Made by a program: the position numbers and the translations under genes. Shown piece by piece: positions 7,765-16,392 of a stretch of 48,192 bases of DNA (the first letter of the stretch is position 1; each line of letters begins with the position of its first letter). The notes below the pieces were generated by a model. It saw nothing but the letters and a program-made list of their open reading frames with translations, was not told the origin of the DNA and searched no databases. Source of the stretch: Thaumasiovibrio sp043421945 (lineage in GTDB: Bacteria > Pseudomonadota > Gammaproteobacteria > Enterobacterales > Vibrionaceae); the NCBI GenBank assembly GCA_043421945.1, contig JBHOGO010000026.1, positions 1-48,192 on the forward strand, written 5' to 3'.

Positions 7765-10700
7765 TTAACCTTTTACTTTTTCACGCAAGCGTTGGAATAC
7801 AGCATAGAAGCCCGGTGTCATCATCGAACCGACCACAAGAACGGCTAACATACCACCGAGTAATGCAAGACCAGTCGTGTTCTGAGATACAGCACCCGCA
7901 CCTTCTGCAAATACCAGCGGTAGAATACCGAGAATAAACGACCAAGAAGTCATATTTACTGCACGGAAACGCATTTTGCCGCCTTGGATTGCCGCTTCAT
8001 CAATGCTCAATCCTTCTTCTTCACGCTTCTGCTTCGAGAACTCTACCATTAGGATAGCGTTCTTCGCCGCAAGCGCGACAAGAAGGATAAGGCCGATTTG
8101 ACCGTAGATAGACAACGCCTGACCACCAACGAGTAGGGCTGCAAATGTACCTACAGCGGCTACTGGAGCAACGATAATAATCGCAGCTGGCAGTGCCCAT
8201 GACTCGTACTGTGCCACTAGGAAGAGATAGATGAAGACAAGTGCAAGACCCATCGCAACCTGAGCTGCGTTACCCGCTAGCTTCTCTTGGTACGCCATGT
8301 TGGTCCACTCGTAAGAGTAACCTTCACCTAAGACCTCACCAGCGATACGCTCTAGAGCTGCAATCGCTTCACCTGATGAATAACCCGGTGCAGGGTTAAG
8401 CTGCAAACGTGCTGCTGTCATCATGTTGTAGCTAGTTACCATGTCAGGCTCTAGTGTTGGCTCAATAGTCGCCACAGAAGAAAGTGGTACCTGTGCGCCA
8501 GATGCAGACGGAACGTGAATTCGCAGTACGTCTTCTAAATCGTTACGTTGCTCACCTTTTGCTTGAACGAACACACGGTAGCTACGACCATTCATCGCAA
8601 AATCATTCACGTAAGCTGAAGCTAAATGTGTTGCCATTGCATCATTGATTGCGCCAACTGACACACCCATCTGACGTGCTTTTTCACGGTCAATTTCAAC
8701 ATTGAAGTGAGGCACGTTTGCACGGTAAGTCGTCATCGCATTCACGATTTCAGGTGCTTGGTTTGCAGCAGCCATCAGTGCATAAGTCTGATTCGCAAGA
8801 TCTTGTGCAGAACGGCCCGCAGTATCCTGAACCATCACTTCCAATGCATCACCAATACCAATACCTGGGATAGGCGGTAGACCCATCGCAATCGACATTG
8901 CTTTGTCGATGCTGAACAGTTGCATGTTTAAACGCTGTGCAATTGCTGCTTGAGTGTGATCACCGTCCATTGCTAAACGCTCATCCCAGCTCTTCAAGTT
9001 AACGAAAAGAGCGGCTGCATTCGAAGATACACCACCACTAAGGGCGTTAAAGCCAACGGCAGCAGCAAAATCTTCAATAGCAGGATCTTGCGCAAGAATC
9101 GCTTCAGCTTGCTTAACAAGTGTATGAGTACGCTCTTTCGATGCATTGTCTGGTAGGAACATCGCAACAGCAAGTACACCTTTATCTTCCGAAGGAACGA
9201 AAGCAGTAGGTACTTTCTCGTTCATCGCAACCATTGCGGCAATGGCAACAACAAACGAAAGGAACAATACAAGAGACTTGCGTACAAAGACAGTCACTAC
9301 TTGACCGTAACCAGCAGTGATCTTGTCAAACACCTTGTTAAATGCAACAAACCAAGTTGCAGGCTTGTCGATCGGCTTCATCACCAATGCACATAGTGCT
9401 GGAGATAGCGTCAATGCATTCACGGCAGAAAGCACAAGAGCGATACAAATAGTGATTGAGAACTGAGCGAACATCATACCAGTGATGCCAGGTAGCATCG
9501 CAACAGGAATGAATACCGCCAACATAACCAACGTTGAGGCTACGATAGGACCCGTCACCTCAGTCATCGCTTTAATGGTTGCGTCTTTCGGGCTAATGCC
9601 TTTTTCTTCGTGAAGAATACGTTCAACGTTTTCCACCACAAGGATGGCGTTATCAACCACGATACCAATCGCTAGGATCAAACCAAACAGTGTTACGGTA
9701 TTGATGGTGAAACCACCCATTTGCATGAAAGCAAATGTACCGATCAATGACACAGGAATAGCAACAACGGGTGCAAGCGTCGTACGGATATTACCTAGGA
9801 ATAGGAAGGTAACCAGAATAACTAGCACAACGGCAATAACCAGTGTTTTAGCAATCTCAGTAATCGACACTTCAACTGCGACAGTGGTGTCGTAAGGAAT
9901 AGTGTAAACCACACCCTCTGGTAACAACGGCTCGATATCCTTAAGAATATCCATTGTTGCAGCACCGGCATCAAGTGCGTTGGCACCTGGCGCTAGTGAC
10001 GTTGTTACCAATGCAGCAGGTTGACCATTGTACGTCGCGTAAGCATCGAAGAACTGACGTTCAACTTCTACTTTCGCTACATCACCAAGATAGATTTGTG
10101 AACCATCTGGGTTAGTACGTACGATGATTTGCTGGAAATCTTCAGCTGAGTTCAATCGACCTTGAGTGATCAAGTTGTACTGCATTGCTGTATTTTCACG
10201 GCTAGGGCCTTGACCAATACGACCAGCTGGCACAACCGCATTCTGCTCACGGATTGCCGCTTTGATTTCCATGGTTGTCACACCAAGGCTTGCCATGCGG
10301 TCAATATCAGTCCACACACGCATACCGTAGGTAGCACCAACCAGCTCTGCTGCTGCAAGGCCTGGTACTCGTGATAGACGATCCATGAAGTTAGCTTCTA
10401 CCCAGCTGTTTAGCTCAAGTTCACCCATAGTGCCTTCTGGCGAGTAGAACGAGATAGCCATCAAATCATCTGGTGATGCTTTACGAATACGTACACCACG
10501 GGCACGCACTTCAAACGGTAGCATGTTTTCAGCGGTTGCAACGCGGTTTGACACGTTAACCATCGCCATATCAGCATCGATGCCATTCTCAAACGTAATG
10601 TTTAAGAAGTAACGACCATCGTTAGATGAACGAGACTGCATGTAAACCATGCCGTCCACGCCATTAACTTCCGATTCAATAGGGTTACCAATAACCTCTT

Positions 10701-10875
10701 TAACCGTTTCAGCACTTGCACCTGGCATAAACGCAACGACACGCACCTGCGGTGGTGTAATACTCGGGTACTCCGAGATTGGCATCGTTTTGATTGCAAT
10801 CAGGCCGATCAGCGTTAGAAAAATCGAAATTACGAACGCGAACTTGGGTCTGTTAATGAAAAATTTACTTAACAT
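7765..10875 (-). CDS. RND multidrug efflux pump, inner membrane subunit (HAE1 type)
   Basis: The 1036-residue protein is an AcrB/MexB-type proton-driven transporter with 12 membrane helices and two large periplasmic loops. It opens MLSKFFINRPKFAFVISIFL, the standard N-terminus with the first helix. Signatures include PSITPPQVRVVAFMPGASAE, the TM4 segment GIVVDNAILVVEN (residues 404-416) and the TM10 segment AAKNAILMVEF with the conserved Lys. AcrB has two aspartates in TM4 (D407, D408); here the pair is Asp408-Asn409, so one of the two relay acids is replaced. The length is normal for the family. It is the third gene of an operon behind its outer membrane factor and adaptor, 8 bases after the adaptor's stop. 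The substrate range cannot be read from sequence. Confidence 0.95.
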   Translation of the reverse strand: MLSKFFINRPKFAFVISIFLTLIGLIAIKTMPISEYPSITPPQVRVVAFMPGASAETVKEVIGNPIESEVNGVDGMVYMQSRSSNDGRYFLNITFENGIDADMAMVNVSNRVATAENMLPFEVRARGVRIRKASPDDLMAISFYSPEGTMGELELNSWVEANFMDRLSRVPGLAAAELVGATYGMRVWTDIDRMASLGVTTMEIKAAIREQNAVVPAGRIGQGPSRENTAMQYNLITQGRLNSAEDFQQIIVRTNPDGSQIYLGDVAKVEVERQFFDAYATYNGQPAALVTTSLAPGANALDAGAATMDILKDIEPLLPEGVVYTIPYDTTVAVEVSITEIAKTLVIAVVLVILVTFLFLGNIRTTLAPVVAIPVSLIGTFAFMQMGGFTINTVTLFGLILAIGIVVDNAILVVENVERILHEEKGISPKDATIKAMTEVTGPIVASTLVMLAVFIPVAMLPGITGMMFAQFSITICIALVLSAVNALTLSPALCALVMKPIDKPATWFVAFNKVFDKITAGYGQVVTVFVRKSLVLFLSFVVAIAAMVAMNEKVPTAFVPSEDKGVLAVAMFLPDNASKERTHTLVKQAEAILAQDPAIEDFAAAVGFNALSGGVSSNAAALFVNLKSWDERLAMDGDHTQAAIAQRLNMQLFSIDKAMSIAMGLPPIPGIGIGDALEVMVQDTAGRSAQDLANQTYALMAAANQAPEIVNAMTTYRANVPHFNVEIDREKARQMGVSVGAINDAMATHLASAYVNDFAMNGRSYRVFVQAKGEQRNDLEDVLRIHVPSASGAQVPLSSVATIEPTLEPDMVTSYNMMTAARLQLNPAPGYSSGEAIAALERIAGEVLGEGYSYEWTNMAYQEKLAGNAAQVAMGLALVFIYLFLVAQYESWALPAAIIIVAPVAAVGTFAALLVGGQALSIYGQIGLILLVALAAKNAILMVEFSKQKREEEGLSIDEAAIQGGKMRFRAVNMTSWSFILGILPLVFAEGAGAVSQNTTGLALLGGMLAVLVVGSMMTPGFYAVFQRLREKVKG

Positions 10876-10883
10876 AGTGAGCC

Positions 10884-11942
10884 TTAGTTAGCCGCTACAA
10901 CTGGAACACCTGCGCGAATACGCTGCAGACCACCAACGATCACAGGCTCACCCGCAGATAGGCCTTCTTTAACGATCACATCAAGACCGTCACGATCAGC
11001 GACGACAACATCACGACGTGTCGCAATGCCCTCTTCAATGATCATGACATACTGTGCATCGGTATCTTGGTGAATCGCTTCTTGTGGAATACGTACACCG
11101 TCAATGTCACCAGTGCTGATGCCAACGCGTGCGAACTGATTAGGGATCAGGGCTGCTTCTGCATTTTCAAACGTCGCAGAAACAGAAATAGTGCCGTTCG
11201 CAGGGTTCACTTTGTTATCAACAAAAGTTACTTTGCCTAGAGCATCATGCATAGCGTTGTCAATTTCTAGGTTTACCCATACCGCTTGCTCACCACGTAG
11301 GTCAAGCTTAGCGATATCACCTTCACGTACAGAGAAGCTTACATTGATTGGGTCAATCATCACGATATCAGTCAACGGGCCCATTGCTGTGCCAACCATA
11401 TCACCGATAGAGAAGTTCGCTTTACCTAGTTGACCTGCGTAAGGTGCACGTACACGCGTTTGCTCTAAGTTATCTTTTTGAACAACAACGTTAGCTTCTG
11501 CAGAAATAACACGAGAACGTGCCATTTGTAGCTCAGCGACACTTAAATCGATCTGTGCTTGAGAGATACCACCTGTTTCTAGCATTTGGTGATTACGGCC
11601 ATGGCTCAGCTCAGTAATGTTTAATGCTGCTTTTGCTTCGTTTAACGTTGCAACGGCGGCATCGTATGCTGCTTTGTATGGCGTTGGGTCGATTTCAAAA
11701 ATCACATCACCCTGTTGAACCATTGCACCATCATCGAAAAATTTCGCTTTAAGGTAACCATTAACTCGTGGTGTTAGGCGAGCAGATTCAACCGCTTCCA
11801 TACGACCAATTTGAAATGAAACTGGGTTGTGAGATAACGCTTGAGCTTCTACAACAGTGACAGGTGTACCAGATGAAGCAAGGCTAGCTGCACTTGTCAT
11901 TGCTAAACTAGCAGCAACGAGTGTTAGAGATAGTTTTTTCAT
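10884..11942 (-). CDS. RND efflux periplasmic adaptor (membrane fusion protein)
   Basis: The 352-residue adaptor joins the RND pump to the outer membrane channel. It has a signal peptide MKKLSLTLVAASLAMTSAAS, then the HlyD/AcrA order: first lipoyl half (SARLTPRVNGYLKAKFFDDG, GDVIFEIDP), helical hairpin around residues 85-150, second lipoyl half (RVRAPYAGQLGKANFSIGDM), beta-barrel and membrane-proximal domain. There is no lipobox Cys, unlike AcrA, so the mature protein should be soluble in the periplasm rather than lipid anchored. The start at 11942 is chosen because the signal peptide begins there and AGAGA lies ahead; the frame is open to 12017. The stop is 8 bases before the pump start, so the two are probably co-translated. 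Confidence 0.93.
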   Translation of the reverse strand: MKKLSLTLVAASLAMTSAASLASSGTPVTVVEAQALSHNPVSFQIGRMEAVESARLTPRVNGYLKAKFFDDGAMVQQGDVIFEIDPTPYKAAYDAAVATLNEAKAALNITELSHGRNHQMLETGGISQAQIDLSVAELQMARSRVISAEANVVVQKDNLEQTRVRAPYAGQLGKANFSIGDMVGTAMGPLTDIVMIDPINVSFSVREGDIAKLDLRGEQAVWVNLEIDNAMHDALGKVTFVDNKVNPANGTISVSATFENAEAALIPNQFARVGISTGDIDGVRIPQEAIHQDTDAQYVMIIEEGIATRRDVVVADRDGLDVIVKEGLSAGEPVIVGGLQRIRAGVPVVAAN

Positions 11943-12050
11943 GATTTGTCTCTTTAATACGACATGAACGTTTACCGCATAGGTAAGCGTCCTAAACAAC
12001 AAAATATAATTAATCATTATATAAGGCGTTATAACGTGACGTTAAACGAC

Positions 12051-13406
12051 TTATTGAGCACGCTCTAGGCCAGAGTTAATTGCAGTAATGTCATTTACAG
12101 ACAAATCACCACCAATAAACTTCAGGTTTAGTGCTGCTAGTACAAAGTTAATACGTGCTTCGCTCAGGTCTTGCTTCGCAGCAAACTCTTGACGAGTTGC
12201 AGCTAGTACATCAACAGTAGTACGAGTACCAATTTCAAAACCTTGCTCAGTGGCACGCTTTGCTACTTCCGCAGAAATAACCGCTTGCTCGTAGGCACGC
12301 TCTGCACTGATCAATGCATTGAGATCTTTTTCTGAGTTACGCACTTGACGTGTAACACGACGAACTGTTTGCTCTTGAACCTGCAGTGCTTGTTGGTATT
12401 GCATTTCTGCTTGTTGCACTTTGCTATCGGTCGCGCCACCTCGATAAACAGGTAAGGTCATCGCGACACCAACAACAGCGGTTGCGTTGTTATCAAGAGA
12501 GACAAAGTCACCTTTTGATGTACCCATGCTGTTAGTGCGACTTTCTGATGCGAAGGCATATTTAAACTGTGCCATCAGGCCTAGAGAAGGCATGTGGCCC
12601 GCTTCAGCAAGAGAAATTTGATCTTTGCTAAGCGTTACTAAACGAGATTGAATCACGAGTTCAGGGTTAAAACGCTGTGCCTGCTCTACCCACGACATGC
12701 CATCTTGCGCTACAGGGATAGCCGTCGCAAATTGGTCATAATTCAAAGGCTGAACGGCGCTATACTCTTGGCCAGATAGCTCATAAAGAGCGTCTAGTGA
12801 CTTATCAACTTCGTTTTCTGCCAAGATAACAGCGGCAGTTGCAAGGTCGAATTGTGCACGAGTCTCATGCACATCGTTTTGTGGGATCAGACCCAACTCA
12901 AAACGACGCTCAGTTTGACGCATGTGCTCAGCAATTGCGGCATGCGTCGCAGCACTAAGTTCAAGCCCCTCTTGCGCCTTAACAGCGTTGAAGTAAGCCG
13001 CTGCCACTTGCATTGTTAAGCCATCAACAGCAACTTGGTAAGCAACTTCACCCAATTCAGCGCCTTGCTGAGTCAGACGATTAGCCACGTTTAGTTCTTC
13101 GTTATAAAGGTTTTGACCTAACGTGACCGATGCTTCTGCGCTATGGCCATCTGTTTCTGTCAGTGTCGTCCAATCATTACGAAGGAGACCGTACTGCAGC
13201 GTCGCATCGACTTGTGGGCGATACAGAGCACTAGTTTGGGTTGTTTGCTCTTGGGCAATATCACGAGATAACGCTGCACCGGCAAGGCCAGGGTTATTTT
13301 GAAGGGTGTGTTGATACAACTCGGTCAAATCAACAGATTGCGCAGTTGCAGAGCAACTTACCGCTATCGCTATTAGACTCAGAGGTAGAGCTTTAGATTT
13401 AATCAT
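12051..13406 (-). CDS. TolC-family outer membrane efflux channel
   Basis: The 451-residue outer membrane factor has a signal peptide (MIKSKALPLSLIAIAVSCSATAQ) and the internally repeated TolC architecture of two halves, each with long helices and strands. Examples are NPGLAGAALSRDIAQEQTTQ and YRPQVDATLQYG in the first half, and NPELVIQSRLVTLSKDQISLAEAGHMPSLGL in the second. The helical barrel segments are rich in Gln, Ala and Glu. It is the first gene of the operon, followed after 108 bases by the adaptor and then the pump. It is therefore a dedicated channel for this pump, although housekeeping TolC could also serve. The upstream 260 bases are AT-rich and shared with the divergent cold-shock gene. 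Confidence 0.92.
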   Translation of the reverse strand: MIKSKALPLSLIAIAVSCSATAQSVDLTELYQHTLQNNPGLAGAALSRDIAQEQTTQTSALYRPQVDATLQYGLLRNDWTTLTETDGHSAEASVTLGQNLYNEELNVANRLTQQGAELGEVAYQVAVDGLTMQVAAAYFNAVKAQEGLELSAATHAAIAEHMRQTERRFELGLIPQNDVHETRAQFDLATAAVILAENEVDKSLDALYELSGQEYSAVQPLNYDQFATAIPVAQDGMSWVEQAQRFNPELVIQSRLVTLSKDQISLAEAGHMPSLGLMAQFKYAFASESRTNSMGTSKGDFVSLDNNATAVVGVAMTLPVYRGGATDSKVQQAEMQYQQALQVQEQTVRRVTRQVRNSEKDLNALISAERAYEQAVISAEVAKRATEQGFEIGTRTTVDVLAATRQEFAAKQDLSEARINFVLAALNLKFIGGDLSVNDITAINSGLERAQ

Positions 13407-13669
13407 TGTCTTACCACTATAAACATCAAAAACAACAAGACGACACAGAATGCCATCAGGAGGCGTATTAAACCCGTTAAGCTCCGCTTCAGGTAGCTGT
13501 ACCGATGCTGAATTTGCGCTAAGTCATAAATATGTCAACTTCATAAATCACTTTGCTGAATAGATCACACAATAATGACATTTAATTTTATTAATAATAA
13601 TTAAATTAAAGCAATTTCTTTTTCAATAAAAAACGGTTAGAATACTCACCCATTTCGCATAAATTTTTA

Positions 13670-13954
13670 ATGTATATGACAACTAAGATTCTTAGTGCCA
13701 AAGGGCGAGTAAAGTGGTTTAACGATAAAAAAGGCTTTGGGTTTGCTGTCCCTGATTGCGCTGCTATTGATGTAATGATCCATTTTAGCGCTATAGAAAT
13801 GGATGGCTATAAGCGCCTGATTCCAGGTCAACGCGTTTATATGGAAATAGAGGACCGCGGTGAAGAAGAAGGGTTAAAAGCAGTAAAAGTTGTTCCTCAA
13901 TCAATGTCTTACGAAGAAGCAACCGCTGCATTAAAGCAACATCAGAATCGTTGA
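13670..13954 (+). CDS. Cold-shock-domain protein (CspD-like, divergent)
   Basis: The 94-residue protein has one cold-shock domain at about residues 9-75. GRVKWFNDKKGFGFAVPD contains the RNP1 motif, and VMIHFSAIEMDG contains RNP2, where the usual VFVHFS is altered to VMIHFS. The C-terminal 20 residues extend past the domain, as in CspD-type proteins. Such proteins bind single-stranded DNA or RNA and act on replication, transcription or mRNA structure. ATG codons at 13670 and 13676 both lie in frame and neither has a clear ribosome site. It diverges from the efflux operon and converges on the coiled-coil gene at 13972 with a 17-base gap. Confidence 0.85.
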   Translation: MYMTTKILSAKGRVKWFNDKKGFGFAVPDCAAIDVMIHFSAIEMDGYKRLIPGQRVYMEIEDRGEEEGLKAVKVVPQSMSYEEATAALKQHQNR

Positions 13955-13971
13955 TAATGCCTTCTTACTTC

Positions 13972-14352
13972 TTAATTATGATTACCCGCAATATCAGCAA
14001 TAGCAGCTAATCGAGACTCTAGTGACGTAACTAACAGTGTGAGTTTAGCATTGTGCTCCTCTAACGCCTCCACGGTTGTTCTCAAATCGCTTAGCTCTGA
14101 CTCAATGTCATGCTTATCCTTTCCAAGGTTATTCATACCCGCATTGGGAGCGATCACTTCATACTCGTTATCATTTTCGGTGGCCTCCAGCACATTGACC
14201 CTCTCACAAATCAACACACCAGATCTCACGACTGATACTGGTAATGGTACGGACTGAGTCATCATATCCAACGTTAACCTTGTTCCACAGGCATGCTGTA
14301 TACAAAACTCCGCCACAGCTCTAACATGCGGACTCATTTTTTCAATATCCAC
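13972..14352 (-). CDS. Unknown small protein, possible winged helix plus coiled coil
   Basis: The 126-residue product begins at a GTG (14352) with GAGAGG seven bases ahead; the next Met in frame is residue 6 and has no such site. Residues 1-65 are mixed helix and strand and could form a small winged-helix fold (HVRAVAEFCIQH, LTLDMMTQSVPLPVSVVRSG). Residues 80-120 form a heptad-like coiled coil (IESELSDLRTTVEALEEHNA). There is no signal or membrane segment, so it is cytoplasmic. It is divergent from the AT-hook-like gene across about 90 bases. I do not recognise the family; a DNA-binding role is inferred from shape only. Confidence 0.6.
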   Translation of the reverse strand: MDIEKMSPHVRAVAEFCIQHACGTRLTLDMMTQSVPLPVSVVRSGVLICERVNVLEATENDNEYEVIAPNAGMNNLGKDKHDIESELSDLRTTVEALEEHNAKLTLLVTSLESRLAAIADIAGNHN

Positions 14353-14441
14353 GACACCTCTCTATATTATTTCCGAAAAATGCTGCATACATAATGCATT
14401 TAATATACCATAAATTAATCAGTTTTATTGTAGAGTTAATC

Positions 14442-15632
14442 ATGCCTTCTACCCCACGTCGTGGCAGACCCGTCAGAGATGCACTTGAGAGCACTCAAAT
14501 AGAAGTGGCACGCCTTTTTTCACAGTTTAAAGCTCTACGTAAAGAATTCGAATCCAATATCAATCACGCGTATCCCCAACTGACGATGGAACAGCAGCGA
14601 GAACTTCGCCATACGATTCTTGGTGTTGCAGAAGAGTACCGCCTTTGGCATGAGATTGATAATGCGCTTCTTGCCGTTCAACGCCACGATAACCCTGAAG
14701 AGAAGCTTTCCACCGTTATCGATAGTTTAGTATCAATATTCAAACAGATTGAAGATATCTATCAGTTGATTTCGTACACAGAGCCACACAATACAAAAGA
14801 ACTAGGCGATATTTTTAACGCTGACTATTTTTCTTACCTTAAACCAGAAGATATTACTGCCATCATAGACCATGAAATTCATTTACTATCAGCAAATGAA
14901 CAAGCTGTTTGGTTGAAGAACTACGCAGAATTTCTATGGTCACAAGCTGATAAAATCTATCAAGGTCATGCTCTGACTAATGTCAAGCAAGTTCGTGATC
15001 GCCTTCGACAAATTTTGCTATTCATCCAGCATCAACGATTAGGCCGTATCTACGGGTTATCCCGCCCAACGAAACCGGGACGCCCATCAGTCCCCCAACC
15101 CGTCTTGATGTTACGCGCTGAGCAGCAAGTTTATGATGCACATCAACGCTACCGTGAACTATCAAAACAACGAAATGTACGCGCATTTAGTCCTGAAGAG
15201 CTGTGGGGACAACATCAACGCTACCTGAATTCGCAATCAGCAGGGCGTAAGCAACTATCCCCTCTCCAAAAGCTTGTTAAGCAGAAACTTCAACTACAAT
15301 TAGATATCACTCAAATCCCTTTAGACGACGAAGTGCTCCCTAAACATAGTGGTCGAGGGAGAAAGCCCAAAAGTAATAGTGAGAAACGTCAAGGTATCAC
15401 ACAAAAATTAGCGACGATTTCAGGCGAGATCGATAAAATAGTTGAGGCAAGCACAGCTCCTCAAAAAGAACAATTAGCCATTGAACAATTAGTCATTGAA
15501 GAAAAATTCATCGAAAAGCAACTCAAATCACTTAGTACTCAAAGTGAGATAAGTGATATCGACATGACGCATTGGCAAACCAAGCTCCACAATGTCAAAC
15601 AACAACTAATCACGCTTATAAACAAGAGTTAA
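14442..15632 (+). CDS. Unknown helical protein with three AT-hook-like motifs
   Basis: The 396-residue cytoplasmic protein is counted from the Met at 14442. The frame is open to 14394, but those residues are hydrophobic and unlike the rest. It has three short basic Gly-Arg-Pro motifs of the AT-hook kind: RRGRPVR at residues 6-12, KPGRPS at 211-216 and GRGRKPK at 304-310. Each lies in a Pro/Ser-rich hinge between long charged helices. AT-hooks bind the minor groove of AT-rich DNA. No enzyme motif, signal peptide or membrane segment is visible. The stop lies 28 bases ahead of the ToxR-like gene, so the two are probably co-transcribed. I do not recognise the family; nucleoid or regulatory function is inference. 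Confidence 0.7.
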   Translation: MPSTPRRGRPVRDALESTQIEVARLFSQFKALRKEFESNINHAYPQLTMEQQRELRHTILGVAEEYRLWHEIDNALLAVQRHDNPEEKLSTVIDSLVSIFKQIEDIYQLISYTEPHNTKELGDIFNADYFSYLKPEDITAIIDHEIHLLSANEQAVWLKNYAEFLWSQADKIYQGHALTNVKQVRDRLRQILLFIQHQRLGRIYGLSRPTKPGRPSVPQPVLMLRAEQQVYDAHQRYRELSKQRNVRAFSPEELWGQHQRYLNSQSAGRKQLSPLQKLVKQKLQLQLDITQIPLDDEVLPKHSGRGRKPKSNSEKRQGITQKLATISGEIDKIVEASTAPQKEQLAIEQLVIEEKFIEKQLKSLSTQSEISDIDMTHWQTKLHNVKQQLITLINKS

Positions 15633-15660
15633 GACGTTAAAAAACAAGAGTTAAAAACGT

Positions 15661-16392
15661 ATGCAGCAACACTTTCTGTTAAATAACCAATTTTTGTTTA
15701 ACCATCAATATGGGCGACTCCATGATTTAAAGGCAAGAACTGAGGTTCAACTACGTTCAAACGAATGGAAATTACTGTATTTTTTCGTCACTCACCCCGG
15801 AGAAGATCTTTCAACCGATAACATTTTAAGTGCGGTGTGGGAGCAAGTTCGCTCAAAATCTAATGTTACGACGACTGTCAAAAAATTACGTCAGCACCTT
15901 GAAGATAATCCGGATAGCCCACGCTTTATTCAGACTCAAGTGATGAAGGGCTATGCATTCATCGGTGATGTCTCAGCCTTAACGGCTAAAGAGTATGATT
16001 CCATGCTCGCCTCGAGTTCAAAAAAACAACAACGACTACTACACTGGTGGCAGCAACACTACCAGCGCACAAGCTTATTTATTGTAAATATTATTTGCCT
16101 TTTCGTTATCTATCTTTCCTTGCTACCTGTTTATAACGATAGTCAATTAAAAAAAAGAACATTATCAAGCCCAAGTGTTAATATTATTCCAATGTATATT
16201 AACTCCCACGGTGAAGATATCACCAACAAGGCTTTAAATATATGCCAACAATTAGCAACAAATGCCAAACAAACTTCATCCTATTATCAGCTACCTATTG
16301 CTGAAAACCCTGTTAACCATAACCATTCATTGATGTGGTCATCATCAAATAAAGAGATGCTTATATGCCAATTAAAACCCACATCAGATTAA
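15661..16392 (+). CDS. ToxR-like membrane-anchored transcription factor
   Basis: The 243-residue protein has three parts. Residues 5-102 form a winged-helix DNA-binding domain of the OmpR/ToxR type; VQLRSNEWKLLYFFVTHPGE, NVTTTVKKLRQHLEDNPDSP and FIQTQVMKGYAFIG match the ToxR/CadC pattern. Residues 138-157 form one membrane helix, and 158-243 a periplasmic domain. There is no response-regulator receiver domain. The periplasmic part holds exactly two cysteines, Cys194 and Cys236, placed as in ToxR, whose pair forms a disulfide. The N-terminal region lacks ToxR's usual NSN and ESR spellings and the protein is shorter than ToxR (about 290), so it is a relative rather than ToxR itself. It overlaps the next gene by 28 bases, as in toxRS-type operons. 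Confidence 0.85.
   Translation: MQQHFLLNNQFLFNHQYGRLHDLKARTEVQLRSNEWKLLYFFVTHPGEDLSTDNILSAVWEQVRSKSNVTTTVKKLRQHLEDNPDSPRFIQTQVMKGYAFIGDVSALTAKEYDSMLASSSKKQQRLLHWWQQHYQRTSLFIVNIICLFVIYLSLLPVYNDSQLKKRTLSSPSVNIIPMYINSHGEDITNKALNICQQLATNAKQTSSYYQLPIAENPVNHNHSLMWSSSNKEMLICQLKPTSD

Noticed and set aside
13450..13563. 37-codon plus-strand frame in the efflux and cold-shock divergent region
   Set aside because: It lies in the untranslated leader of the channel gene, without a ribosome site.
15661..16392. Housekeeping toxR itself
   Set aside because: Too short, key DNA-binding spellings differ, and the usual toxR neighbourhood is absent; called a relative.
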